From Sporisorium sorghi (taxonomy: Eukaryota; Basidiomycota; Ustilaginomycetes; Ustilaginales; Ustilaginaceae): DNA of 64,000 nt. This document shows, one piece after another, positions 11,176 through 20,918 of the stretch. Location: assembly GCA_023212695.1 (NCBI GenBank), contig JALCCG010000005.1, positions 124,491-188,490 on the forward strand, given 5' to 3'. The position numbers were made by a program, and so were the translations under genes. The notes below the pieces were generated by a model. That model was given only the letters and a program-made list of their open reading frames with translations. It searched no databases and was not told the origin of the DNA. Positions within the stretch are counted from its first letter, which is position 1. Each line of letters opens with the position of its first letter.

Positions 11176-12795
11176 TCACAGCTCGTCATGAGCCGCAGCC
11201 GCGTCCTTTTTGCCATCCTTGATCTGCGCCTCGCGCTCCTCGATCCTTTTCGTGATCTCGTTATACATCCTCTCGACCCTTTCGATCTTGTCGTCACTAA
11301 CAGCAGGGTCCTCGTTACCCTTGTCCCTGACCATCTTCATCATCTCCACATCCGAGATCAAGTAGCGCGCCAGCCACTTTTCGCTATCCAGTGCCATCTG
11401 CTGCGCCTTTTCCGGGTCTTGGGCGATGAGCTTCTCGGCGGCTTTCTGGGCTTCCTGGAACTGAGTGGCGTGGTCGCTGGACCAGTCGACGTGTTCGCCC
11501 TCGAGCCAGCGCTGTAGGTTCTCCTTGAGCGAGATGTCGTCGGACGTGGTGTGGGAGGTGACTTTGTAGGTGGAGGCCGAGTCGGGGTCGGAGTTGGACG
11601 AGGAGAAGGAGGCGCTGCGGTCGGTGGTGACTGTGCCGTCGGAGTCGGTGGAGGAGGAGTAGGACGAGGAGGACGAGTGGGACGAGCCGTGCGCGGCCGA
11701 GTGTGCGTCGTTGTCGACCGTCGGTGGCTGTGCCTTCTCGGTGTCGGTGGTGTTCTGTTCGGCGTCCGCGGCGGGGGCGGCGGCAGTGCCATTGCGCAAG
11801 TCGTTGTTCTGCTTGATGGCCGTGTTGAGCATCGCGGCGAGTTCTTCCATCTTCTTGCGCTTCTCGTCCTCGGTCATGTCCTCCTCGACGCGCCATTCTC
11901 TGTTGGCGCCCTGAGGAACATGGTGAATCTCCTCGTCGAGCTTGACGGGCTTCTTCTTCGGCTTTGCTTTCGAGGGCGCCTTCTTCGGCTTGCCCGCCTT
12001 GGCCTCGGGGACGGTCTCCTTGATCCACGCGTGGAGCTCGTGGTACTTCAGCGCGCCCCTATACACCCTGATGCTGGCCTTATCCAGCTCCTCCCCCTCC
12101 TCCCGCGCAGGCACGACGATGAGCAAGGGCAGCTTGTCCTCCGTAACCTCCACGCCGAGATGCACCCTCGCCGCGGCCTGCACAGGCCTCTGATCCCCCC
12201 TCAGGAACGCAAACGCCAAACTCGTCCTGAAATCCAACGCCAAACTCTTGTACAGCGCCGAGCTCGTCGGCTTCTTGCTGAACAGAATCACCTTGGGCGT
12301 CGCCTCGTCCGCGCCCGCCCACTCCTGCAGCTCCTCCGCCTTCAACTTCTTCGCGCCCATCGGCAGCGCATCCACCATGTACGCCGCAATGTCCTTCGCG
12401 GAGCGTGGGCCCTGGTAGTCCTTCGGCAGCCGCTTTTTGGTGGAAGGGAACAGCTTGAGCGTGGGGAAACCTTGGATGCGGTACTTGCCGCACACAGGCT
12501 TGTTCTTGTCGTCGTCACAGTCGATCGACGCCATTTTCACGACGCCGTCGAGTTGAGCGGCGACTTTGAGATAGTCGGGGACGAGCTTTTGACAGTGCCC
12601 GCACCAGGGGGCCGTGAAGGCGACCATGGTGGGCTTTTCGATGTCGAGCACCTCGCGCTTGAAGTTCGTGGCGTCGACGATGGTCACTTTGGAGTTCTTG
12701 GGGAAGAGCGCCGCCGAGGAGGAGGGGATGAGGACGAGGAGGATGGAGGCGAGCAGCAGGAGGCTGCATTTCAGCGTGAGTGTGTGTGGTGGCAT
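11176..12795 (-). CDS. ER thioredoxin/protein disulfide isomerase family protein (Mpd1-like)
   Basis: 539 aa from the ATG at 12795. An ORF extends 50 codons further upstream, but this ATG is followed directly by a clear signal peptide (hydrophobic core residues 10-22, cleavage near residue 29). One thioredoxin domain follows with the active site WCGHC (Cys65 and Cys68) and the cis-Pro segment GFPTLKLF. A second, redox-inactive thioredoxin-like region is likely to about residue 300. Then come a Lys/Pro-rich linker, a Ser/Asp-rich segment and a helical C-terminus ending in HDEL, the fungal ER retrieval signal. It should form or isomerise disulfides in the ER lumen. With one CGHC site it resembles Mpd1-type proteins rather than two-site Pdi1; the long tail is unlike yeast Mpd1. 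Confidence 0.85.
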   Translation of the reverse strand: MPPHTLTLKCSLLLLASILLVLIPSSSAALFPKNSKVTIVDATNFKREVLDIEKPTMVAFTAPWCGHCQKLVPDYLKVAAQLDGVVKMASIDCDDDKNKPVCGKYRIQGFPTLKLFPSTKKRLPKDYQGPRSAKDIAAYMVDALPMGAKKLKAEELQEWAGADEATPKVILFSKKPTSSALYKSLALDFRTSLAFAFLRGDQRPVQAAARVHLGVEVTEDKLPLLIVVPAREEGEELDKASIRVYRGALKYHELHAWIKETVPEAKAGKPKKAPSKAKPKKKPVKLDEEIHHVPQGANREWRVEEDMTEDEKRKKMEELAAMLNTAIKQNNDLRNGTAAAPAADAEQNTTDTEKAQPPTVDNDAHSAAHGSSHSSSSSYSSSTDSDGTVTTDRSASFSSSNSDPDSASTYKVTSHTTSDDISLKENLQRWLEGEHVDWSSDHATQFQEAQKAAEKLIAQDPEKAQQMALDSEKWLARYLISDVEMMKMVRDKGNEDPAVSDDKIERVERMYNEITKRIEEREAQIKDGKKDAAAAHDEL

Positions 12796-13146
12796 CGTGA
12801 CCAGTGAGTGAGGTAATGGTGATGGTGGTGGCAATGCGAAAGAGTGTTGCGGGTCAAGTGTTGGTTGGTTTTCCCCACACAGCGTCGCACAAAGTTGACG
12901 TGGAAGCCTTCGTTCGGCGTTTGCCGAGCCAGATTTAGAGCTCATTGCTACAACCTAACATCTTTGCGAAAAAATTTAAATAAAAATAAAATAAAAATAA
13001 AAATAAAATCGCTCGGAACTCGGCTTTGGTTCAAGAAAGCTCGTTTTTGGCCCTTTCTTCTTGCTCCCTTCCTCCTCCAGCAAAAGACCCTATCATCTGG
13101 ACACCTACACCATCCGCATGACCCACGCACGCTCACAACAGCTCCC
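12796..13146. promoter_or_regulatory. Divergent promoter, PDI-like / PPR-like genes
   Basis: 351 bp between two divergent start codons. It contains an A/T tract with AAAAT repeats at about 12972-13008, probably nucleosome-poor. No other element is recognised. Confidence 0.6.
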
Positions 13147-15912
13147 ATGAGGCGGTCGAACAGCGCTCTGCCCGCCACAGACGCATGTCGCGCCTGGTTG
13201 CAGCCCGGAGCGCAACGCCAGCAACGCCGCGTGCTCAGCTCGGCCGCAGTCTACCCCGGCTACGCTTGGCCGCTGGCTTCGGGCTCGGCTTCGAGTTCGA
13301 CCTCTGCTTCTTCGTCATCGCCTCTTTCATTTCTCTTTTCCGCCGCAGGGTCGTCGACAAAGACAGCGCGGACAAGCCGCCCGCTGTTCGCCCTTGCATA
13401 TTCCACCTCGAACCCGCCGTATCCGCTTCCTGGGTCTAACAACGACATCGACCCGCGCGGCGTCGACTACTCGCTCTTCGAGCCGGAGGACGATACGTAT
13501 ACCCAACACGCGACGACATTGAACACATCCGACGACACCAGCGCAGTCCAGCAGCAGGACGACTTCTTCACAGCATCACCGATAGGCTCGACCGCGGCAC
13601 TGTCAGCGCCGACCCAGCTGCTCGTGCGACTGATCGAGCAGCACGAGTACGAAGCGGCGACGACGGTGCTGCACGAGCTGCAAGCCTTGCGGTCGCCGCT
13701 CGACGAGCCGCTGCCGGTGTTCTCCAGCGCGGCGCTGTGGGCGATCCGGCAGGGGAGGAAGAAAGATATGCTGGCGTGGATGCGGCTCTGCCCTGGGTAC
13801 ACGCCGGGCACCAGGTACCTCAACACGGCCTCTTCGGTTACATACGCTCGGCAGGCCAGATCGATAGCGACGAACTTTAGGAAGTGCTTCATGGTGCTGC
13901 TCGACTCGTACGGCGACGATCTGCGGTTGCTGCAGCAGGCGAGCGTGGTGGCGGCGCAGAAGGGCATGTGGAGCGTGCTGCAGTCGACACTGGCTCAGAT
14001 TTTGAGATTCGGCGTGGGACGGGTGCCGGGTTCGGAGCGGGAGAATCCGGAGCTGGCGTGGCAGTATTTTCGTCGGCTGGTGCTGGCGAATCAGAGCCAG
14101 AGGGGGTTGAAGGATGAAGCGAAGCGGCAGGGGATAAGGGCGGCGACGCTCGAGCTGCGCGCGCTGTACAACCTCGGCATCCGCACGCTGGCGCTGGCTG
14201 GGCGGCTGGACGGGGCGGTTCATTGGGCGCACCGGTGTGCAGACTCGGGCAGCTCGAATGCGTTGGCGCAGATCCTTGTCGTGGAGGCGTTTACGGAGAA
14301 CCTGCTCGTGGAGGAGCTCGTCAAGGCCGGTGGCGCGTATGTCGGACAGGCTCGGTCGCTGGCGGATGAGCTGGCGTCGGTGGGACGGTCGGCGCGGCGT
14401 CGTCGGATCAATGTCGATGCTGTCGTTGCGCGGGTCGAGCGGGAAGAGAAGTTGAGAGGGGACGAAGTGGAGTATGCGCACAGCGGGGGTGTGTCGCAGG
14501 TGGACAGCGCGCTGAGGGCGTGTCTCGAGCAAGGCGATGCGGTTGCGGCGAGGGAGTATCTGCTCTCTGTTTTACGGTCAGCTACGCGGGTACGCAGTGG
14601 GGAAGACGACAACCTGCCTCCCCCCGCAGAAACAGACGAGTCGACCTTCAGCCACCTCCCCTCAGCGCGCACACTCTCCGAACTGCAGGACACAGCGCAC
14701 AAGCTCGGCACGATCGCCGTAACCTCCTCGCTCACCGAGACCGACATGCACCACCACCACCACCACCACCACCACCACCACCACACCCCCGACCCAACCC
14801 TGACCCCGGAGTCCTTGACGGCAGAAGACTTCCTCCGCCCGATCCGCACGCGCCTGCTCACCGTGCGCGGCGGCGCCGGCCTCTGGGAGACCGCGCGGCT
14901 CTTCGGCCTGGTCCACAAAGCCCGCTACCGCGACGCTGTGCACTTCTACACCGGTAAGGCCGGCTTCAAGCTTCCCTGCGCGGGCATCACCAACGACCTG
15001 ATCTCCCTGGCGCTCGACACTGCCCCACCTCGTAGCGCTGAGCTGGACGGCGCACAGCGGGGGCGGCAGTGGCCGTCGACGCACGCGGTGAATCTCATGC
15101 TGCGTGCGCTTGTGGGTGTGTGTGTTGACGCGAGGGATTACGGTAGGTTGCGGCGGGTGTACTGTATGTGGCGCGATGCCTCGCTCCCTCGCGAAGGTGG
15201 GGAGGGGGAGGAGGGGATGGTGTTTGAGCAGTGGCCGCCGGCGCAGCGCCCGAGCAGCTGGACGTTCGACGCGTTCGTGCGGGCGTTTGCGCGGCTCGAC
15301 AACGAAAAGCAAGCGTGGGGGTCGAGCCAGGCAGTGATGGACGTGATCCGCGACATGACTGCGTTCCACGTGCAGCCGAGCATCAGCACGTGGACTATCG
15401 CGCTCGAGTGCCTGGCGCGCGAAGGCCGCTCCCGCTGGACCGCCACCACCGACACCCTGGCGCGCACGATGGGTATCAATACCACACCATCCGCCTCTCG
15501 TTCGACGAAAGCGGTACAGGCGAGTTTCCCACCGGCGAACCTGGCGACGTACACGGCGCTGATGCGCGCGCTGCTGCGCGTACCGCATACGGCGGGTGGG
15601 AGCATGCTGGAGCAGGCGACGGCGGTGAGGGATGATTTGTTGGTCAGGACGCTGGATCTGGACGTCGCGGTGCGGGGGCCCGTGCTGGCGGAGGAGGAGG
15701 AGGGCGAGTTCTGGGCGGATTTGCTAGAGAGGTGGCAGGCGCTCCAGCAGGTGTGTGAGGGGGATGGCCGGGATGGCAGGGATGGCAGGGACGAGAGGGA
15801 GAGGTGGGACGCGCGAGAGGTGCTCAGCGCCAACCAGGGTCGTACGCTCGAGGCGTTGCGCGAGGTGTGGGTCGCAGAGGGCGGCGTAGATGGCAAGCGC
15901 GAGCAGGATTAG
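13147..15912 (+). CDS. Probable mitochondrial PPR-like protein
   Basis: 921 aa from the ATG at 13147. The frame is open from 12844, but the upstream part crosses the A/T-rich promoter tract and looks non-coding. The N-terminus is rich in Arg, Ser and Ala with no acidic residue for the first dozen positions, as in a mitochondrial presequence. The body is helical and rich in Ala, Leu and Arg. Segments around residues 640-780 have the spacing of pentatricopeptide repeats (HAVNLMLRAL, SSWTFDAFVRAF, STWTIALECLA). This suggests RNA binding in organelle gene expression. A run of 12 His (about residues 534-545) encoded by CAC repeats sits between the two halves. The repeat assignment is by eye; a specific orthologue is not claimed. 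Confidence 0.55.
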   Translation: MRRSNSALPATDACRAWLQPGAQRQQRRVLSSAAVYPGYAWPLASGSASSSTSASSSSPLSFLFSAAGSSTKTARTSRPLFALAYSTSNPPYPLPGSNNDIDPRGVDYSLFEPEDDTYTQHATTLNTSDDTSAVQQQDDFFTASPIGSTAALSAPTQLLVRLIEQHEYEAATTVLHELQALRSPLDEPLPVFSSAALWAIRQGRKKDMLAWMRLCPGYTPGTRYLNTASSVTYARQARSIATNFRKCFMVLLDSYGDDLRLLQQASVVAAQKGMWSVLQSTLAQILRFGVGRVPGSERENPELAWQYFRRLVLANQSQRGLKDEAKRQGIRAATLELRALYNLGIRTLALAGRLDGAVHWAHRCADSGSSNALAQILVVEAFTENLLVEELVKAGGAYVGQARSLADELASVGRSARRRRINVDAVVARVEREEKLRGDEVEYAHSGGVSQVDSALRACLEQGDAVAAREYLLSVLRSATRVRSGEDDNLPPPAETDESTFSHLPSARTLSELQDTAHKLGTIAVTSSLTETDMHHHHHHHHHHHHTPDPTLTPESLTAEDFLRPIRTRLLTVRGGAGLWETARLFGLVHKARYRDAVHFYTGKAGFKLPCAGITNDLISLALDTAPPRSAELDGAQRGRQWPSTHAVNLMLRALVGVCVDARDYGRLRRVYCMWRDASLPREGGEGEEGMVFEQWPPAQRPSSWTFDAFVRAFARLDNEKQAWGSSQAVMDVIRDMTAFHVQPSISTWTIALECLAREGRSRWTATTDTLARTMGINTTPSASRSTKAVQASFPPANLATYTALMRALLRVPHTAGGSMLEQATAVRDDLLVRTLDLDVAVRGPVLAEEEEGEFWADLLERWQALQQVCEGDGRDGRDGRDERERWDAREVLSANQGRTLEALREVWVAEGGVDGKREQD

Positions 15913-16203
15913 AGGCTCAATTGCCCCCCGACGACACTCGTCCCAGCTTATCTCTCCCCCGCATAGACCAAAAGTGTACGACGCCGACGGTCATCTGACA
16001 TTCACCACAGCCTTCCTCAACCAGTGCTAGAGGGCAGCCGTCATTGTTCATGACACTAAATTTACGATCTTGATTGAGGTTTCGCTGCCAGTGTGCGTGC
16101 TGCATCAAGGCAGCAGCCACCGCCGTCGCACACACCTTTTCGATACCGTCATGTTGGCTTGGGGTTCTGTCGTATCTGCCCAAGCGTGTGTTTGTGTGCT
16201 GCA

Positions 16204-16953
16204 TCAAGGCCGAACACCCGTGATGGCGAGAAACGGAAACGCCTGCGCCTGACCCGACTCGACCGCCTTGTCCACGCGGAAACTCTCAAAGACCGTCGAC
16301 ATGGTCAAACCCAGCCTGGACGAGGATGTTGTGCATGTCGTCGCGCTTGAGGCCGTGGCGCTCGACTCCGGCGTGCTGTGTCGCATCCAGTCGCGATCAT
16401 GAATACAGTGTCAGTAAAGGCTCCGTCCGCACCTCTGCGTAACGTCGGGAGGAAGCGTGGCACTCACCTTGTCCTTGGGATGGAAAGCCTCGGCCTGTGG
16501 GCCGTCATCCTCGAAATCCGAGATCCACACTCTACCACCTTGCCTCAGCGTGCCCCACATCACGCGCACCAACGCCCGCCATATCCGGCACGTGGTGAAA
16601 CACCAAATGGCTCAGCACGGCATCGAAACCCCCTTCTCCCAGTACGGCATCGTTCGGGTCCTCGAGCAGCTTCACCTCCGCCCTCACCTTGTCCTGCAGC
16701 CCCTGCTTTGCGACCTTGGCGCGGAGCATACCGATCATGCCCGGAGCGGTATCCAGCGCGGTGACATGCGCGACATGCTGCGCGAGCGGGACAGTGAGCA
16801 GGCCCGTGCCGCAGCCGATCTCGAGTACCCGTGCAGGTGTCGAGCGCAGGGAAGTAAGAGAGCGGTGCGAGAGGATGGCCGACAGGCATGCCGACAGGCA
16901 TAGACGGGACGACTCGACGACTCGACGACTCGATGACTTCGGGTTCGGTGAAT
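16204..16953 (-). pseudogene. Decayed SAM-dependent methyltransferase gene
   Basis: The minus strand encodes a class I methyltransferase with motif I VLEIGCGTGLLTVPLA and downstream HLVFHHVPDM. The gene looks broken. No ATG precedes it before the tRNA gene. The N-terminal part contains a perfect 12-bp tandem duplication (16878-16901) and repeated GACTCGAC units. A one-base shift near 16573-16578 ends the frame; the other frame continues with RVWISDFEDDG and AEAFHPKDK. A plausible intron follows (16376-16467, GTGAGT donor), then an exon reading HAGVERHGLKRDDMHNIL, another shift near 16298-16304 and the end FPFLAITGVRP. Two frameshifts and a missing start argue for a pseudogene; assembly errors cannot be excluded. 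Confidence 0.65.
16878..16901. repeat. Perfect 12-bp tandem duplication
   Basis: GCCGACAGGCAT occurs twice without a gap inside the decayed methyltransferase gene, followed by several GACTCGAC-like units to about 16935. Confidence 0.9.
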
Positions 16954-16961
16954 ACAAGGCC

Positions 16962-17061
16962 TCCCAGTTAGTACAATGGTTAGTATAGGGCACTCTCACT
17001 TTACCGTTGTACGGATCGAAGGGTTACTGCTCAGATCAGGGTTCGATTCCCTGGCCGGGAA
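16962..17061 (+). tRNA. tRNA-Glu (anticodon CTC) with a 28-nt intron
   Basis: The sequence folds as a tRNA: acceptor 16962-16968 with 17054-17060, D arm GTAC/GTAT, anticodon stem GGGCA (16988-16992) with TGCTC (17028-17032), anticodon CTC at 16995-16997, T arm CAGGG/CCCTG around TTCGATT, discriminator A at 17061. A 28-nt intron (16999-17026) sits one base 3' of the anticodon, the standard place. The acceptor stem has one A-C mismatch at the fifth pair and one G-T pair, so the copy may be slightly degenerate. Box A and box B are both intact. Confidence 0.88.
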
Positions 17062-17552
17062 CTTTCCTTTTTTGCTTCTCTTTTTGCGCTGCGAAGAGAC
17101 TGGAAGCGGTGGAGAAGCGAAGGACCCATGGATGCTCAATGTGGAACGAGTGGTTTGTTTTGTATGTATGTCGTACGACCTTGCTGAGGGAAAACGGTGT
17201 GCAGAAAGGGGTTCAGTAGCTCAGGGTCGAAGTAGGCCACGTTGCTGCGCCATTCAGAGACAAGGGGGGGAAAGGTAGGCGAGAGAGGGTCTGGTGGTGT
17301 CGAGCTGGCTGTGCGCTACGAAGTGATGATCAGAAAATTAGAGAAAAAAAAAAAAGAAAAAAGAGGTTCAAAATTGAAACAAAAAAAAACAAAAAAACAA
17401 AAAACAAAAAAAAAAAAAGGGAGAGAGCGCACGGCTGCTTTTTCTCGAATTTGTCGTCGCTGCTGCTGCTGCTTTGCTCGGTCTTACTTGTAAACTCAAG
17501 CTTCAACGTTAAGCTTACAGCACAGGCACACACAGGCACGACACAAAGACGC

Positions 17553-17591
<39 letters not shown>

Positions 17592-17949
17592 TCAGCAACA
17601 ACCACGAGACACCTCTCAGCCTCGATTCTGTAGGGTCACTCGCACCGACGGTGCTGGTCACGCTCGGGAGCACGATTCCGACCGTTTTGTGTTTTTGTCG
17701 TGGCATCTTCGGCTGCTTGATTCCGAACCACGACCGAGCATCTCTCTCTCTCTCTACAACGACCATCGTCATCCATCTCTAGAGCCCTGGGGTAGCGTGG
17801 TCAGCCCTCACCCCCCCCGCGGCAAGAATACCCGCGGCTCAGCACCTCCGTCTGCAGCATCGACATCAAGTCGCCGAGCTGAACGGCAGCAGCATCTTTG
17901 CCACTCTTTCACATAAAACCACCCTTTTCCTTCATTCACCTTCGCAACC
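17062..17949. promoter_or_regulatory. Upstream region of the sterol acyltransferase gene
   Basis: 888 bp with no supported gene. It holds A-rich runs (about 17343-17419), a GAC microsatellite near 17549-17590 and a CT-rich stretch shortly before the start codon, which probably marks the core promoter. Confidence 0.55.
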
Positions 17950-20160
17950 ATGACCAGCAAAGATACTATACGAGCGCCACTCCCCGTCGACGAAGACTTC
18001 CTCCGCAAACAGCACCCCAAAGTAGCGCAGATCATCTCGGAGGACACTGAGGATCCAGCCCACACCTCGATCGTCAGCACACCTACGTCCGAGATGCTGC
18101 CCTCGTCCTCCTCAGTGCCCTCGACGCCGCTCAACGGGCGCAGCACACCAGACTCTGATGCCGAGCCCACCGTCGCCACGTCCACGGTGACCACCACCAT
18201 CTCGGACCCACGCGGCGGCACGACGGGCACGTCGACGGTCGAGTTCCAGCACATCGGCGTCAAAGCGCTCTCGCACCGCGTCGGCAAAGACGGCGCGATC
18301 CACCTCAAGCCCGTCGTCGTCGTCGTCGCCTCCTCCTCGTCTCGCACCAAAAAAATGCGCGCCGTCGTCAGCTTCAAACCGCGTCGCAGCCATTTCGACC
18401 GCTTCAACGAGCACTCGTCGCGCGACCAGTTCCGCGGCTTCTTCACGCTCTTCTGGGTGTGTCTCGCGCTGTTTGTGCTCAACACCTTCTACACCAGTTT
18501 CGCGAGTACGGGTAAAGTGCTCAGCCTCACGTTCGCCACGCTGTTCAGCAAAGACGCTTGGATGCTGGCGCTGTCGGACGCGGTGTTGATCGGATCGCTT
18601 TTCGTGTGCGTTCCGTTTGCGAACGTGTGCAGGAGGGGATGGGTGCGGTATTGGCCAACGGCGGTGGTGCTGCAGCACCTGTGGCAGGCTGCGCTGCTCG
18701 GGGTGGTGATCAAGTGGGCGCGCTACAGAGAGTGGCCGTGGGTGCAGAGTGGGTTTTTCGTGCTGCACACGCTGGCGATGCTCATGAAGATTCACTCTTA
18801 CATGAACATCAACGGCAACATGGCCGACACGTACCACCGCATGCGCAGGGTCGAGGCCATGCTCGAGGAGCGCGTCGCTGAGGTCGAGGGGTCCGAAGCG
18901 GGCAGGGGCGAGGAACAGCTGCGTGCGGCGTGGGGCAAGGCGGTCAAGCAGGCGAGGCTCAGTGGCGGGTTTGCGGATCGCGATGCGAGCACGGCGGCTG
19001 CGCAGGTACTGGCAAAATGGTCGGCGCTCGAGACGCAAAGGGGCAGCGATTCGAGTCGATTGAGATCGGGTCAGGTGCTTAATGCGACCAAGGGCGACGA
19101 TCCGGCAGAGCCGCAGTTGGTGGTCGAGGAGCAGCAGAACCGCCAGCTGCCAGTGGATGATTCGGAAGGCGACAAGAAGCTCAGCAAGGAAGAGCACAAA
19201 CAGCTCCACAAGAGTGTCTCGGAAAAAGAGAAAGCCGAGCGCGATGCGAGCAGCACCAACAGCAACAGCAAAGCACAGCTCAGCCGCAAACCCTCCAGCA
19301 CCTCACGCAGCGCACACGAGCACACGATCCGCGACCCGCACCCGCTCTCCTCGCACCCAGACGCCCTCATCTCGGACCTTGCACGCGAGATCGAAGTGCT
19401 CCGCGAAGACCTACTCTCAACCCGACCATCCGACCCCTCCCCCGACCTCATCCACCAACACCCCGTCATGTGGCCATCCAACGTAACCTACGCCAACTTC
19501 TGGGACTACCTCCTGGTCCCCACCCTGGTCTACGAACTCTCCTACCCCCGACTCAAAACCATCCGCCCGCTCTACGTGCTCGAAAAAACCCTCGCGACAT
19601 TCGGCACCTTCCTCGTCATCTACGTCATCACCGAGCACTGGATCATGCCGTTCACGCCCACAGCCGACACGCCGTTGCTCCGCACATTCCTCCAACTTGC
19701 GGTGCCGATGATGATCAACTACCTGCTGATCTTCTACATCATGTTCGAGTGTATCTGCAACGGGTTTGCGGAGCTGACGCGGTTTGCCGATCGCGAGTTC
19801 TACCTGGACTGGTGGAACGCCACGAGCATGGACGTGTTCAGCCGCAAGTGGAACAAGCCGGTGCACTCGTTTTTGCTGCGGCATGTGTATGCCAGCACGA
19901 TTGCGGCGTGGGGGGTGAGCAGGAGCATGGCGATGTTCCTGACGTTTCTGCTGAGCTCGTTGGTACACGAGTTGGTGATGGCGATCGTTAGTGGGAAGAT
20001 TAGGTTCTATTTGTTTGCGGCGCAGATGGTGCAGCTGCCGTTGATAGTGTTGAGCCAGGTGCCGTTCATCAGAAGGAACGAGACGCTGGGCAACATGATC
20101 TTTTGGATTGGGTTGATGGCGGGTTTCCCACTGCTTAATATTGGTTATCTTGTGTATTGA
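17950..20160 (+). CDS. ARE2: Sterol O-acyltransferase (ACAT/ARE family, MBOAT)
   Basis: 736 aa, one exon. This ER membrane enzyme transfers a fatty acyl group from acyl-CoA to ergosterol or its precursors to make steryl esters for lipid droplets. The N-terminal 150 residues are polar. Several hydrophobic helices follow (first near residue 162), then a polar Lys/Ser-rich loop (about 310-495), then the conserved membrane core. Family signatures are visible: FYLDWWN near residue 617 and the presumed catalytic His in LVHELVM near residue 672. A MKIHSY segment near 280 also matches the family. Fungi often have one or two such genes; the symbol denotes the family and does not distinguish ARE1 from ARE2. 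Confidence 0.88.
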   Translation: MTSKDTIRAPLPVDEDFLRKQHPKVAQIISEDTEDPAHTSIVSTPTSEMLPSSSSVPSTPLNGRSTPDSDAEPTVATSTVTTTISDPRGGTTGTSTVEFQHIGVKALSHRVGKDGAIHLKPVVVVVASSSSRTKKMRAVVSFKPRRSHFDRFNEHSSRDQFRGFFTLFWVCLALFVLNTFYTSFASTGKVLSLTFATLFSKDAWMLALSDAVLIGSLFVCVPFANVCRRGWVRYWPTAVVLQHLWQAALLGVVIKWARYREWPWVQSGFFVLHTLAMLMKIHSYMNINGNMADTYHRMRRVEAMLEERVAEVEGSEAGRGEEQLRAAWGKAVKQARLSGGFADRDASTAAAQVLAKWSALETQRGSDSSRLRSGQVLNATKGDDPAEPQLVVEEQQNRQLPVDDSEGDKKLSKEEHKQLHKSVSEKEKAERDASSTNSNSKAQLSRKPSSTSRSAHEHTIRDPHPLSSHPDALISDLAREIEVLREDLLSTRPSDPSPDLIHQHPVMWPSNVTYANFWDYLLVPTLVYELSYPRLKTIRPLYVLEKTLATFGTFLVIYVITEHWIMPFTPTADTPLLRTFLQLAVPMMINYLLIFYIMFECICNGFAELTRFADREFYLDWWNATSMDVFSRKWNKPVHSFLLRHVYASTIAAWGVSRSMAMFLTFLLSSLVHELVMAIVSGKIRFYLFAAQMVQLPLIVLSQVPFIRRNETLGNMIFWIGLMAGFPLLNIGYLVY

Positions 20161-20918
20161 TGTCTAGTAGAAATACATGCTTTGCGGCAGTGTGTGGTCA
20201 GCGGATTGTTGGGCTTTTGCGAGGCGCGCGCACAAGATGCTCCGTCGGCCCAGCTTCGGATGAAGCCCATGCAGATGCATGTGCAGCGGGAAGCATGTCT
20301 CGAGCGATGCTTCCAAGATCTAGAACCTTTCTCCTTTGTGACAGCTCCTACGACGTGAAGATAATCCGTGCCTCCCTTTGTTCGTCGTCGCTTTGAGAAA
20401 ACCGCCGCCGCTCGCTGCTGCATGAACGCATGAAAGCGGGTCGGGGTCCCCTTTGTCCATCGCGCAAACTGCCCTTTGTTCTCGCCTGCTTGTAGCCGTC
20501 CCCAAATGAGAGCGAGTAGCCGCATTCGGATCGCCCAATGAAAGGGCCGCCCTCGCGCCGCAAACGGCGAACAAAGCGTTGACCTTTACAATGCGCTGTC
20601 TGGACGCAGCTGCACCGCGGAACGTGAGCTGCGGGCGAGATGAAGGCCAAGTGGGCGAATGGGGTGATTGAGATGGGTCGTGCGCCTTTTCTTGGTGCGA
20701 AGTTTGGTGGGTCTAGAGAGAAAGGGGATGCCGAGGGCAAGCGTCAAAGGGAGGGCTTGTTTGTTTGACAGCTCCTCGCTCTTTTGTCCTCATACAAGAC
20801 CGCCTCTCCTAGTCAAGTCGAGTATAAGAAGCACCCCCCCACTCCGCACCCTCTCTCGCCCCTCTCACACCACTTTCACCTCTCACCTTCCACACCTTCC
20901 ACGTCCACGCCTCTCGCA
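20161..20918. promoter_or_regulatory. Upstream region of the 601-aa unknown gene
   Basis: 758 bp without a supported gene. TATAAG at 20823-20828 lies about 90 bp before the chosen ATG and is followed by a CT- and CA-rich leader. Confidence 0.55.

Noticed and set aside
11551..12807. 418-codon plus-strand frame opposite the PDI-like gene
   Set aside because: Antisense shadow of a protein with signal peptide, CGHC site and HDEL.
12844..13146. N-terminal extension of the PPR-like protein
   Set aside because: It is read through the A/T-rich promoter tract (Asn/Lys/Ile repeats); the mitochondrial-type start at 13147 is better.
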